A stretch of DNA of 61,361 bases from Henriciella sp. (GTDB lineage Bacteria; Pseudomonadota; Alphaproteobacteria; Caulobacterales; Hyphomonadaceae), in the NCBI GenBank assembly GCA_029238175.1, contig JAQWGO010000104.1:1-61361 (forward strand), in the 5' to 3' direction. Position numbers and translations under genes: made by a program. Under the pieces are notes generated by a model. It saw only the letters and a program-made list of their open reading frames with translations. It searched no databases and had not been told where the DNA came from. Shown here piece by piece: positions 18,934 through 25,989 of this stretch (the stretch's first letter is position 1; each line of letters opens with the position of its first letter).

Positions 18934-19828
18934 TGCGCTAGACCTCACCGGACGCAAGGAACCGTTAGAGCAGGCCGTACAAGGCGGACGCTCTTTATGG
19001 GACGATGCTAAGGCTCGCCTGTTTCGAAACAAAGCTGCGGTTGTATCCATGTGGGTGCTTGGAATATTGATCCTGATTGCGATCATCGGCCCCTTCCTCT
19101 GGGTGCACAATTACAAAACTATTTCATCCCTAAACGAGTTGCCACCCACGCTGCAGAACTGGCATTTACTGGGCACGGATACGCAGGGCCGGGACTCGCT
19201 GGCGCGTTTGATGATCGGGCTTAGAATCTCGCTGGCTGTTGGCCTTGTCGCAACGATTGTATCGCTAATCATTGGCGTCACATGGGGCGCAATTGCTGGG
19301 TTTGTTGGCGGGCGCGTTGATAACATAATGATGCGCTTTGTAGACGTCCTCTACGCGATGCCATTCATCTTCTTCGTCATCCTGTTGCTCACCGTATTTG
19401 GTCGAAACATCATCCTGATCTTCGCGGCGATCGGTGCGGTTGAGTGGCTAACGATGAGCCGGATTGTACGCGGCCAAACCCTTGCCATAAAGAACATGGA
19501 ATTCATTGAAGCGGCCCGCGCGACAGGCGTTCCATTCTTCACGATCATCCGTCGCCACATCCTGCCCAACGTCGTTGGGCCCGTCGCTGTCTATGTGACG
19601 CTGACGATCCCCGTCGTTATTCTGGCTGAGAGTTTCCTCTCTTTCCTTGGCCTTGGCGTAAACGAACCCCTTACCTCACTCGGCGTACTGATTTCAGATG
19701 GCGCAAAAGAGATGCAAGACAAACCATGGATGCTCCTCTTCCCGGCGCTAACAATGATGATCACCTTGCTATGCTTGAACTTCATCGGCGACGGATTACG
19801 CGACGCACTCGATCCGAAAGAGCGTTAG
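18926..19828 (+). CDS. Peptide/oligopeptide ABC transporter permease (OppC type)
   Basis: The 300-residue partner of the upstream permease has an N-terminal soluble segment (SLWDDAKARLFRNKAAV). The OppC hallmark HLLGTDTQGRDSLARL is followed by the transmembrane core, an EAA loop (EAARATGVPFFTIIRRHILPN) and a terminal GDGLRDALDPKER. Its ATG overlaps the OppB stop. With OppB it forms a heterodimeric channel for peptides or similar solutes. The OppA-like lipoprotein at 30117 may serve it from a distance; OppD/F-type ATPases are absent from the window. Confidence 0.94.
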   Translation: MTDALDLTGRKEPLEQAVQGGRSLWDDAKARLFRNKAAVVSMWVLGILILIAIIGPFLWVHNYKTISSLNELPPTLQNWHLLGTDTQGRDSLARLMIGLRISLAVGLVATIVSLIIGVTWGAIAGFVGGRVDNIMMRFVDVLYAMPFIFFVILLLTVFGRNIILIFAAIGAVEWLTMSRIVRGQTLAIKNMEFIEAARATGVPFFTIIRRHILPNVVGPVAVYVTLTIPVVILAESFLSFLGLGVNEPLTSLGVLISDGAKEMQDKPWMLLFPALTMMITLLCLNFIGDGLRDALDPKER

Positions 19829-19859
19829 ATCCGACTTCAGACTAGACAACGTGAGACCA

Positions 19860-20366
19860 TTAAACAGGCTCGGGCAACCCGTATATATTCCGCGTTAATC
19901 CGTCTGGAAATGCTCCTCTACCAATAACTTTGCCGCCTAACGCTTCAACCAATCGGCGAGCTGGTTCGTTCTCATCATTCATATGCGTTTCAACCAGCGG
20001 CCAGCCTAGTGTTTCGTAGCCAAACTTGATCGCCGCAAGAGAAGCCTCTTTCGCATACCCTTTCTTTCGGGCCGATGGTATGATCCACCACGTCAACTCA
20101 GACCTCGGATAGGCTTCTGGCCACCACAGGCCACAGCCCCCAATCATTTCGCCTGATTGTTTAACCGTAACCGCCCAGCGTCCATATCCACGCAGGGCCC
20201 AATGCCCCAAATCCGTTGCTAAGACCCGCCACGCCTGCCCCGATGATAGCGGCCCTCCATATGCAGCGGATGCGACCGCATCATCAAAGAACGCCTCATA
20301 CACAGGAAAGTCCTCGCTGGGTGGCTCGCGCAGGATCAATCTATCGGTTTCTAAAGTTGGGATCAT
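19860..20366 (-). CDS. GNAT N-acetyltransferase (RimJ/RimL-like)
   Basis: The 168-residue GNAT-fold enzyme begins with the RimJ/RimL pattern TDRLILREP. It has the acetyl-CoA pyrophosphate loop at about residues 95-105 (ARKKGYAKEAS) and ends with a VEALGGKVIGRG strand, as in GNATs acting on protein N-termini or small amines. The substrate is unknown. It is convergent with the OppC gene, 31 bp apart, and 17 bp downstream of the TPR/oxygenase gene, so it may be last in the crcB operon. Confidence 0.88.
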   Translation of the reverse strand: MIPTLETDRLILREPPSEDFPVYEAFFDDAVASAAYGGPLSSGQAWRVLATDLGHWALRGYGRWAVTVKQSGEMIGGCGLWWPEAYPRSELTWWIIPSARKKGYAKEASLAAIKFGYETLGWPLVETHMNDENEPARRLVEALGGKVIGRGAFPDGLTRNIYGLPEPV

Positions 20367-20383
20367 AAGTCGCTCTACAAATG

Positions 20384-22054
20384 TTAAACAGGAACCACAT
20401 CAAACGGCGCCGTAATCCGCGTTGAACCTTCACTGATCGGCTCTGTCCCGTGCCACAGGTAGCTAGGGAATAAGACAAGCAATCCCGCTTCTGGTTGTAT
20501 CCATTTTTGCGGCGGCGCTTCTGGTGCGGTCACAAATGGCGGTTCACCAAACTTGATCCAACCCGCCTTGCCTTCACCTGACTGCGTTTCTGCTGGTACG
20601 GACGCATAGTATGCCGAGCTGATCCAACCTTCCGAGTGGATATGGTTCACGTGCCGCCCGCCCCCGGTCAACTTCACCGACCAACAGCCATTGAAGCGAT
20701 ATTCGCCCGAATTTCGTATCGTTAGCGGATGATCCACGCCCTTACCGATATCGGCCATATAGGCCCGGATCGGCCTATCCAGCGCCTTGATATAGGCCTG
20801 TATCACCGGATCAGGCGTCTTGGCCAAATCGCGCGATGTCTGCGCGCCAAGCCTTAGCGATTGGTCCAGCGGATGGGTGGTAAACCCGCGCACTGGCTCA
20901 AGCGCCTCAACAAACGCATCGTTAAAACTCTGAATGGAGCTAAAGCCTTCCGGAACCGGAAGCTCATAAGCCCGCACATGATTATCCATTTGCACAAGAT
21001 GATCATATCGTGGGTCGCCCATCACCCGCAGCGCAGTGGTTTCATAGGAAAGCCAATGCTGGCTGTTTGGCTTAGCGTCTCTCCATGGCTTAATCGCCGC
21101 AAGTGTTCCTGCGCCGTCGCCAACCATCAATCGCGCGCACGCAAGCGCATCGACGATGAAGGGATCACTCTGAGCAAGCGCATAAGCCGCTTCTGCTGCC
21201 TCAACGCTCTGATCCCCCTGACTTAAATCTCTGTGTAGGATCGCCTTAACCGCAAGTCCGTGGGCGCTGGCTCGGTGATGCGATGAAAGATGTTCCCACG
21301 CTTCCAACGCGCCCTGAAAATCTCCAGACTGCCCGATCAAATCAACCGCCATGATTGCCAAATCATCTGGTACCGACCGCAGCAATTTATCGAAGGCCAA
21401 TCTATCGCCCGCCATCCACAGAGAGTTCGCGAGGTTCTTAAGCACATGCGGTTCTGGCCGGGATGCCCACGCCGTCTGCAAGTCTTCGAGGCCTTGCTCA
21501 ATTTTAGAGGCTTCTAACCGCGCCCTGCCGCGCATGAAATAGACCGCCGCATCTCTGATACCGGCATCTAACAGCGCAGTGTAACCAGCTTCCGCAACAT
21601 CGAGCTTGCCAATTTCCAAGTCCGCCATCGCGGCGCCATAACGGGCACCGGGATCATCAGGGTTTTGTTTCAGCACTTCGCGCCAAACAGGCCCCGCCTC
21701 ATCCCATCGCTTCTGATCATTTAAACTACGGCCCAGCCCCGAAAGTGGCGGCTCCCAATTTGGACGTAAACTCAATGATCGGCGAAAGAAGCGTTCGGCC
21801 GCAAATGGGTCACCCGCATCCATCGCAACACGGCCTTGATTGTTCGGAATTTCGGGGTTCTGCCGGTCCGCGCTTTCAGCTTTTGCCAGCCATCTCAAGG
21901 CGTCTACAAACCGCCCCGCCTTGCGCTCAACCAATCCCAGCAAATGCCACGCTTGTGGATGTGATACAGGCGTTAAAGCTGCCCGTGCACCCTCAAGATC
22001 ACCGCGTTGATAGGCGGCATATCCTTTTGCAATAGCAGCTTCAGCACCGATCAA
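20384..22054 (-). CDS. TPR protein fused to a putative 2OG-Fe(II) oxygenase domain
   Basis: The 556-residue protein has TPR helices over residues 1-330 and a C-terminal PF13759-type dioxygenase domain. Candidate iron ligands are the histidines in RHVNHIHSEGW and the late His in YLWHGTEP; the Arg in STRITAPFD would bind 2-oxoglutarate. Such enzymes hydroxylate proteins or small molecules; the target is unknown. The start codon is TTG (22052-22054), overlapping the TGA of the upstream pseudouridine synthase gene, with GGAG seven bases upstream. It is therefore translationally coupled to that gene. Confidence 0.88.
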   Translation of the reverse strand: MIGAEAAIAKGYAAYQRGDLEGARAALTPVSHPQAWHLLGLVERKAGRFVDALRWLAKAESADRQNPEIPNNQGRVAMDAGDPFAAERFFRRSLSLRPNWEPPLSGLGRSLNDQKRWDEAGPVWREVLKQNPDDPGARYGAAMADLEIGKLDVAEAGYTALLDAGIRDAAVYFMRGRARLEASKIEQGLEDLQTAWASRPEPHVLKNLANSLWMAGDRLAFDKLLRSVPDDLAIMAVDLIGQSGDFQGALEAWEHLSSHHRASAHGLAVKAILHRDLSQGDQSVEAAEAAYALAQSDPFIVDALACARLMVGDGAGTLAAIKPWRDAKPNSQHWLSYETTALRVMGDPRYDHLVQMDNHVRAYELPVPEGFSSIQSFNDAFVEALEPVRGFTTHPLDQSLRLGAQTSRDLAKTPDPVIQAYIKALDRPIRAYMADIGKGVDHPLTIRNSGEYRFNGCWSVKLTGGGRHVNHIHSEGWISSAYYASVPAETQSGEGKAGWIKFGEPPFVTAPEAPPQKWIQPEAGLLVLFPSYLWHGTEPISEGSTRITAPFDVVPV

Positions 22055-23058
22055 ATGAACAGCTCCAATGGGTCGCGCCCTGCCTCACTTTCGATGAAGC
22101 CAAGCGTTTCAAATGTCTGTTTCATCGTGCCCGATAGCGGCGCTTGCAACATTAGGGGCTTTCCCCTCGGCCGCGGAATAACCAAAGCGCGCGCATGCAG
22201 ATGCAATCCGCGGGCAACCCCAACACCTTCGGGTACTTCGCGGGCCGTGACGTATTTGTCATCGCCCAAAATACTTGTTCCAAGCTCATGCATGTGGAAC
22301 CGTAACTGGTGCGTACGGCCCGTACTTGGCTTTAGGGCAACCCATGCTGCGCGTCGGGCGGCTGTTGAAACCACAACATAGTCCGTAATCGCGTGCTTAG
22401 AGGCTTTGTCGCCATGAAAGCCCATAACCATACGCTCGCGATCTTCAGGCTCAGTTCCCTTTTTCATCCAACTGCGAAGTTGGCCCGCTGCGGGGTGCGG
22501 AACACCAACGGTTACAGCCCAATAGATCTTTTCCATTTCACGTTCACGGAATAGCTCACCCAGCCTTGCGGCGGATGCAGGATGTTTCGCAATGACGAGC
22601 AGACCGGACGTCTCTTTATCAAGACGGTGCACCAAACGCGGCCGATGATCGCCTTCTTGCAGGGCATCCAACATACCATCAATGTGTCGGCCGCCCTGCT
22701 TCGTCCCGCCCTGAACGGCAATTCCAGAAGGCTTATTCAGGACAAACATGTCCTCATCTTCGTGCAGAATGAGGGGACGCAAAAAATCTAATGACCATTG
22801 ATCAATTTTATTAGAGCCGCCGCCCCAAGGGCCGCTACCATCACCTTGCGGCGCCATATATGGCGGCAATCGAACCATCATACCTGTCTCAAGCCGCGTG
22901 CTAGACTTGGCGCGCGCACCATCAACACGGATCTGCCCGGTTCTTAGCAATTTTTCCAGCTGGCCTTGCGTCATTGGCATACGGCGCTTCACCCACCGAT
23001 CAAGGCGAACGCCGCCCTCTTTGTCGGTCACGACTTCATTGATAACTTGCTTGCTCAT
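22051..23058 (-). CDS. RluC/RluD-type 23S rRNA pseudouridine synthase
   Basis: The 335-residue enzyme converts uridine to pseudouridine in RNA. An N-terminal S4 RNA-binding domain (RLDRWVKRRMPMTQGQLEKL) precedes the catalytic domain with the RluA-family signature RLVHRLDKETSGLLV, where Asp is the nucleophile. GRTHQLRFHM forms the second conserved block. It overlaps crcB by an ATGA junction upstream and the TPR/oxygenase gene downstream. RluC versus RluD cannot be settled by eye; a second, S4-less family member lies at 25154. Confidence 0.92.
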   Translation of the reverse strand: MSKQVINEVVTDKEGGVRLDRWVKRRMPMTQGQLEKLLRTGQIRVDGARAKSSTRLETGMMVRLPPYMAPQGDGSGPWGGGSNKIDQWSLDFLRPLILHEDEDMFVLNKPSGIAVQGGTKQGGRHIDGMLDALQEGDHRPRLVHRLDKETSGLLVIAKHPASAARLGELFREREMEKIYWAVTVGVPHPAAGQLRSWMKKGTEPEDRERMVMGFHGDKASKHAITDYVVVSTAARRAAWVALKPSTGRTHQLRFHMHELGTSILGDDKYVTAREVPEGVGVARGLHLHARALVIPRPRGKPLMLQAPLSGTMKQTFETLGFIESEAGRDPLELFI

Positions 23059-23438
23059 GATAGCAGCTTCCTAAGCGCAATAAGGGCGATCGCAAACGCG
23101 GTTATCGACCCGAAAAGATTCAGCGCCATATAGCCTATCGCTTTCAAATTATCGCCCGCCATGAACATATGAACTGTATCACGTGAAAAAGTCGAAAATG
23201 TCGTGAACGCGCCAAGCATGCCAACTCCAAATAAAAGCCAAAGCGCCTCTTCACCCGGCCAATTACGTTCAACACCCCACGCCGTTAGAAGCCCCAGCAA
23301 GAAACTACCAACCACGTTTACGGTCAGTGTTGACCAAGCGCCGGCGACACCGCCATGCTGTGCAAGGGCTAATCCCACGCCATATCGCGCGCTCGCCCCG
23401 ATGGCCCCACCAAGGGCAACAAGAAAAAATCCGTTCAT
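23055..23438 (-). CDS. crcB: Fluoride channel CrcB/Fluc
   Basis: The 127-residue, four-helix protein forms dual-topology dimers that export fluoride. The family signatures are visible: GGAIGASARYG near the start, TLTVNVVGSFLLG in helix 2 and GVGMLGAFTTFSTFSRDT in the helix 3 break. GAGGGCG precedes the ATG. I looked for a fluoride riboswitch upstream (23439-23558, minus strand) and found none. It is first in an operon with a pseudouridine synthase and the TPR/oxygenase gene. Confidence 0.95.
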   Translation of the reverse strand: MNGFFLVALGGAIGASARYGVGLALAQHGGVAGAWSTLTVNVVGSFLLGLLTAWGVERNWPGEEALWLLFGVGMLGAFTTFSTFSRDTVHMFMAGDNLKAIGYMALNLFGSITAFAIALIALRKLLS

Positions 23439-23558
23439 TCGCCCTCTTAAACCGGGTTTTATGCCGATGGTAGGGTTAGTTTTGACAATACAGGGCTTTG
23501 CCTTGAAGGCAGAGAACCTATAACGAAAGATATATTCATTATTCTGGGAGAGTTGCGC

Positions 23559-25157
23559 ATGGCGGAGGCCGTTACAGAGCAGAAAACCAAAGGTTTTCTC
23601 GGTTGGGTGGAGCGGACGGGGAATAGATTACCTGATCCGGTTTTCATATTCTTCTATCTGATCATCTTGTTGATCGGAATATCGGTCGTCGCGGACCTTG
23701 TGAACGTGTCGGCCCTTCACCCAACACAGCTGAATGCAGATGGGACACCTAAAGTTGAGGAAGCGGTTAGTCTGTTATCAGCGGCCAACATTCAACGCCT
23801 GTGGGTCGATATGCCGAAGACGTTCACGCACTTCCATCCACTTGGCTATGTGCTCGTCGTCATGCTCGGCGCAGGCGTTGCAGAACGCTCTGGCTTGTTT
23901 GCAAGCTCTATTCGCGGCGCTGTTCGCGGCGCGCCGAAAGTCTTGCTCACGCCGCTCGTTGCGCTTGTTGCGATGCTTTCGAACCACGCTGCAGACGCAG
24001 GCTATGTTGTTATGATCCCGCTTGCAGCGATCGTATTTGCCTCTGCAGGCCGTCACCCACTTGCGGGTATTGCCGCAGCATTTGCAGGTGTTTCAGGCGG
24101 ATTTTCTGCCAATATCGCACCCGGACAACTCGACGCCCTCCTCTTCGGCATCACCGAAACGGCCTACGCATCCAGCAGCATTGATGCAGGGTGGACGATG
24201 AACATTGCCGGTAACTGGTGGTTTATCGTTGCGCTGATGTTAATTTACTTGCCCGTCATCTGGTTCGTTACAGACAAAATCATCGAACCTCGCCTCGGCA
24301 AATGGGTACCTGACGCCGATAGCGACAATCAAAGCTATGGCGACGAAGACAAACCCCTTACACCAGAACAAAAGAAAGGTCTGCGCAATGCGGGGCTGGC
24401 TTTACTGGCTGTTTGCGCCGTTTGGGCCGCAATGACATTTGGCCCAGGGACACCGCTTTTAGCTGATGGTCCCGGTACAGAAGGCGACCCTTGGTATCAG
24501 AAGGCAGGACCATTCTTCAAGTCACTCGTTGGCGGCTTCATGGTTCTCTTCCTCGCAGCAGGTTGGGCTTATGGCTCGGCAGCTGGGACAATTAAGAACC
24601 AAAAAGACCTGGTTGCCATGATGGCTGAGGCGATGAAGGATCTTGGCTACTATCTGGTTCTCGCGTTCGCTGCGGCTCACTTTGTTGCAATGTTTGGCTG
24701 GTCAAACCTGGGTCTAATCAGTGCGGTACACGGCGCTGATGCGATCCAAAATAGCGGCCTTCCACTGCCGATCGTACTCGGACTGATCGTTCTATTCTCT
24801 GCCTTGCTGAACCTATTCGTCGGATCGGCCAGTGCAAAATGGGCCCTTATGGCACCGGTACTTGTGCCAATGCTGATCCTATTGGGGATTAGCCCAGATG
24901 GCGCGACCGCGGCCTATCGTGTTGGTGATGGCGCAACGAACATTATCACGCCTCTAATGGTCTACTTCCCGCTCATTCTGATCTTTGCTCAGCGCTGGAA
25001 GAAAGATTTTGGTTTGGGAAGCCTAACCGCCATGATGATCCCATACTCAATCTGGCTGCTTATCTCCGGTGTCGCACTGATGATGCTGTGGATCTTCCTA
25101 GGCCTACCATTAGGTCCGGGCGCCCCGGCCCAGATCGCAATCCCGGGCGCTGGCTAA
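23559..25157 (+). CDS. AbgT family transporter (p-aminobenzoyl-glutamate / antifolate)
   Basis: The 532-residue protein has about 11-13 membrane helices. AbgT features include the N-terminal LGWVERTGNRLPDPVFIFF block and, in the second half, SASAKWALMAPVLVPML and YRVGDGATNIITPLMVYFP. Family members import p-aminobenzoyl-glutamate or export sulfonamides. GGGAG eight bases upstream supports ATG 23559; an in-frame TTG lies six bases earlier. Its stop overlaps the end of the convergent pseudouridine synthase gene by 4 bp, and its terminator hairpin lies inside that gene. Confidence 0.93.
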   Translation: MAEAVTEQKTKGFLGWVERTGNRLPDPVFIFFYLIILLIGISVVADLVNVSALHPTQLNADGTPKVEEAVSLLSAANIQRLWVDMPKTFTHFHPLGYVLVVMLGAGVAERSGLFASSIRGAVRGAPKVLLTPLVALVAMLSNHAADAGYVVMIPLAAIVFASAGRHPLAGIAAAFAGVSGGFSANIAPGQLDALLFGITETAYASSSIDAGWTMNIAGNWWFIVALMLIYLPVIWFVTDKIIEPRLGKWVPDADSDNQSYGDEDKPLTPEQKKGLRNAGLALLAVCAVWAAMTFGPGTPLLADGPGTEGDPWYQKAGPFFKSLVGGFMVLFLAAGWAYGSAAGTIKNQKDLVAMMAEAMKDLGYYLVLAFAAAHFVAMFGWSNLGLISAVHGADAIQNSGLPLPIVLGLIVLFSALLNLFVGSASAKWALMAPVLVPMLILLGISPDGATAAYRVGDGATNIITPLMVYFPLILIFAQRWKKDFGLGSLTAMMIPYSIWLLISGVALMMLWIFLGLPLGPGAPAQIAIPGAG

Positions 25158-25897
25158 AGCCCGCACCTCGATAGCACTGACAAGAAATCAACCGGAACTG
25201 GCGCTTTTAGCGCCAGTTCTTTTTTGTCTGGATGCGGAAGCACAAGCCCTGCAGCATGAAGCATTAAGCGGGGGGCGCTGCGGTGCTCACCATAAATTTT
25301 GTCACCAAGTATCGGACAGCCCATCGCGGCAAGATGGGCGCGAATCTGGTGCATGCGCCCCGTCGCCGGACGCGCCTCTATCAAAGCTCTATTCTCTAAT
25401 CGATTGATGACTTTCCAGTCTGTCTTAGCGCTCAAGGTCGCGCCAATTGGCTGGGGTGACCGCGTATCCAGCGGATCGGCCAACGGCACGTGCATACCTT
25501 CAGCGAAGACACGGCGACCCGATTTGTGAAGCGCCAATTGGCAAGTACCTTCATCACTATCGGGCAGAACGCCTTCAACAAGGGCGAGGTAGGTTTTCCC
25601 CACGCTGCGCTCTGCGAACGCATTGTTGAAGAACGCTGCCGCAGGCTTCGTCTTCGCCGCAACGATCAATCCAGACGTTCCAGTATCGATACGATGCACC
25701 AATTCTGGGCGCTTTCCATTAGAGCGCGCGAATGTCCAAAGTAGAAAATCTAACGAAGTCCCGCGATTGCCGCGCGTTTGAACCGCAAGTCCAGATGGTT
25801 TGTTGAAAGCGATCAGGTGATCATCCTCATAAAGAACAAACGACTGCATCTTGGCTTTGTCGTGTTCGCTAATGTGAGGGATTGGCCGATTACGCAT
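25154..25897 (-). CDS. RluA-family pseudouridine synthase (no S4 domain)
   Basis: From ATG 25897 the product has 247 residues. It carries the RluA-family catalytic block RPELVHRIDTGTSGL with the Asp nucleophile, and GRMHQIRAHLAAMG as the second conserved block. It lacks the N-terminal S4 domain, like RluA, which modifies 23S rRNA U746 and tRNA U32 in E. coli. Its 3' end overlaps abgT by 4 bp and also contains the abgT terminator hairpin. An in-frame TTG at 25927 is a less likely start. Confidence 0.9.
   Translation of the reverse strand: MRNRPIPHISEHDKAKMQSFVLYEDDHLIAFNKPSGLAVQTRGNRGTSLDFLLWTFARSNGKRPELVHRIDTGTSGLIVAAKTKPAAAFFNNAFAERSVGKTYLALVEGVLPDSDEGTCQLALHKSGRRVFAEGMHVPLADPLDTRSPQPIGATLSAKTDWKVINRLENRALIEARPATGRMHQIRAHLAAMGCPILGDKIYGEHRSAPRLMLHAAGLVLPHPDKKELALKAPVPVDFLSVLSRCGL
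25196..25226 (+). terminator. Terminator of the AbgT gene, embedded in the convergent CDS
   Basis: A perfect 10-bp stem, AACTGGCGCT (25196-25205) with AGCGCCAGTT (25209-25218), has a 3-nt TTT loop and is followed by CTTTTTTG. It sits 39 bp past the abgT stop, inside the last codons of the convergent pseudouridine synthase gene. Confidence 0.9.
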
Positions 25898-25934
25898 AAC
25901 GCAAACCACATAGCCAGTTCGGGGCAATACTACA

Positions 25935-25965
25935 AAGAAAAATGGCGGCCCCGAAGGACCGCCAT
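25935..25965 (-). terminator. UUCG-tetraloop terminator of the 25990-28872 TonB receptor
   Basis: On the minus strand ATGGCGGTCC-TTCG-GGGCCGCCAT forms a 10-bp stem (one T-G pair) closed by a stable TTCG loop at 25942-25965, followed by TTTTTCTTT. It ends transcription from the receptor gene, about 25 bp past its stop. Confidence 0.93.
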
Positions 25966-25989
25966 CTTCATTCTTATATAACGAAAATC

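Noticed and set aside
23439-23558. Fluoride riboswitch upstream of crcB
   Set aside because: The conserved GAUGG and AACCGC blocks of the crcB RNA motif are not present on the minus strand; only a short TGCCTT/AAGGCA hairpin is seen.
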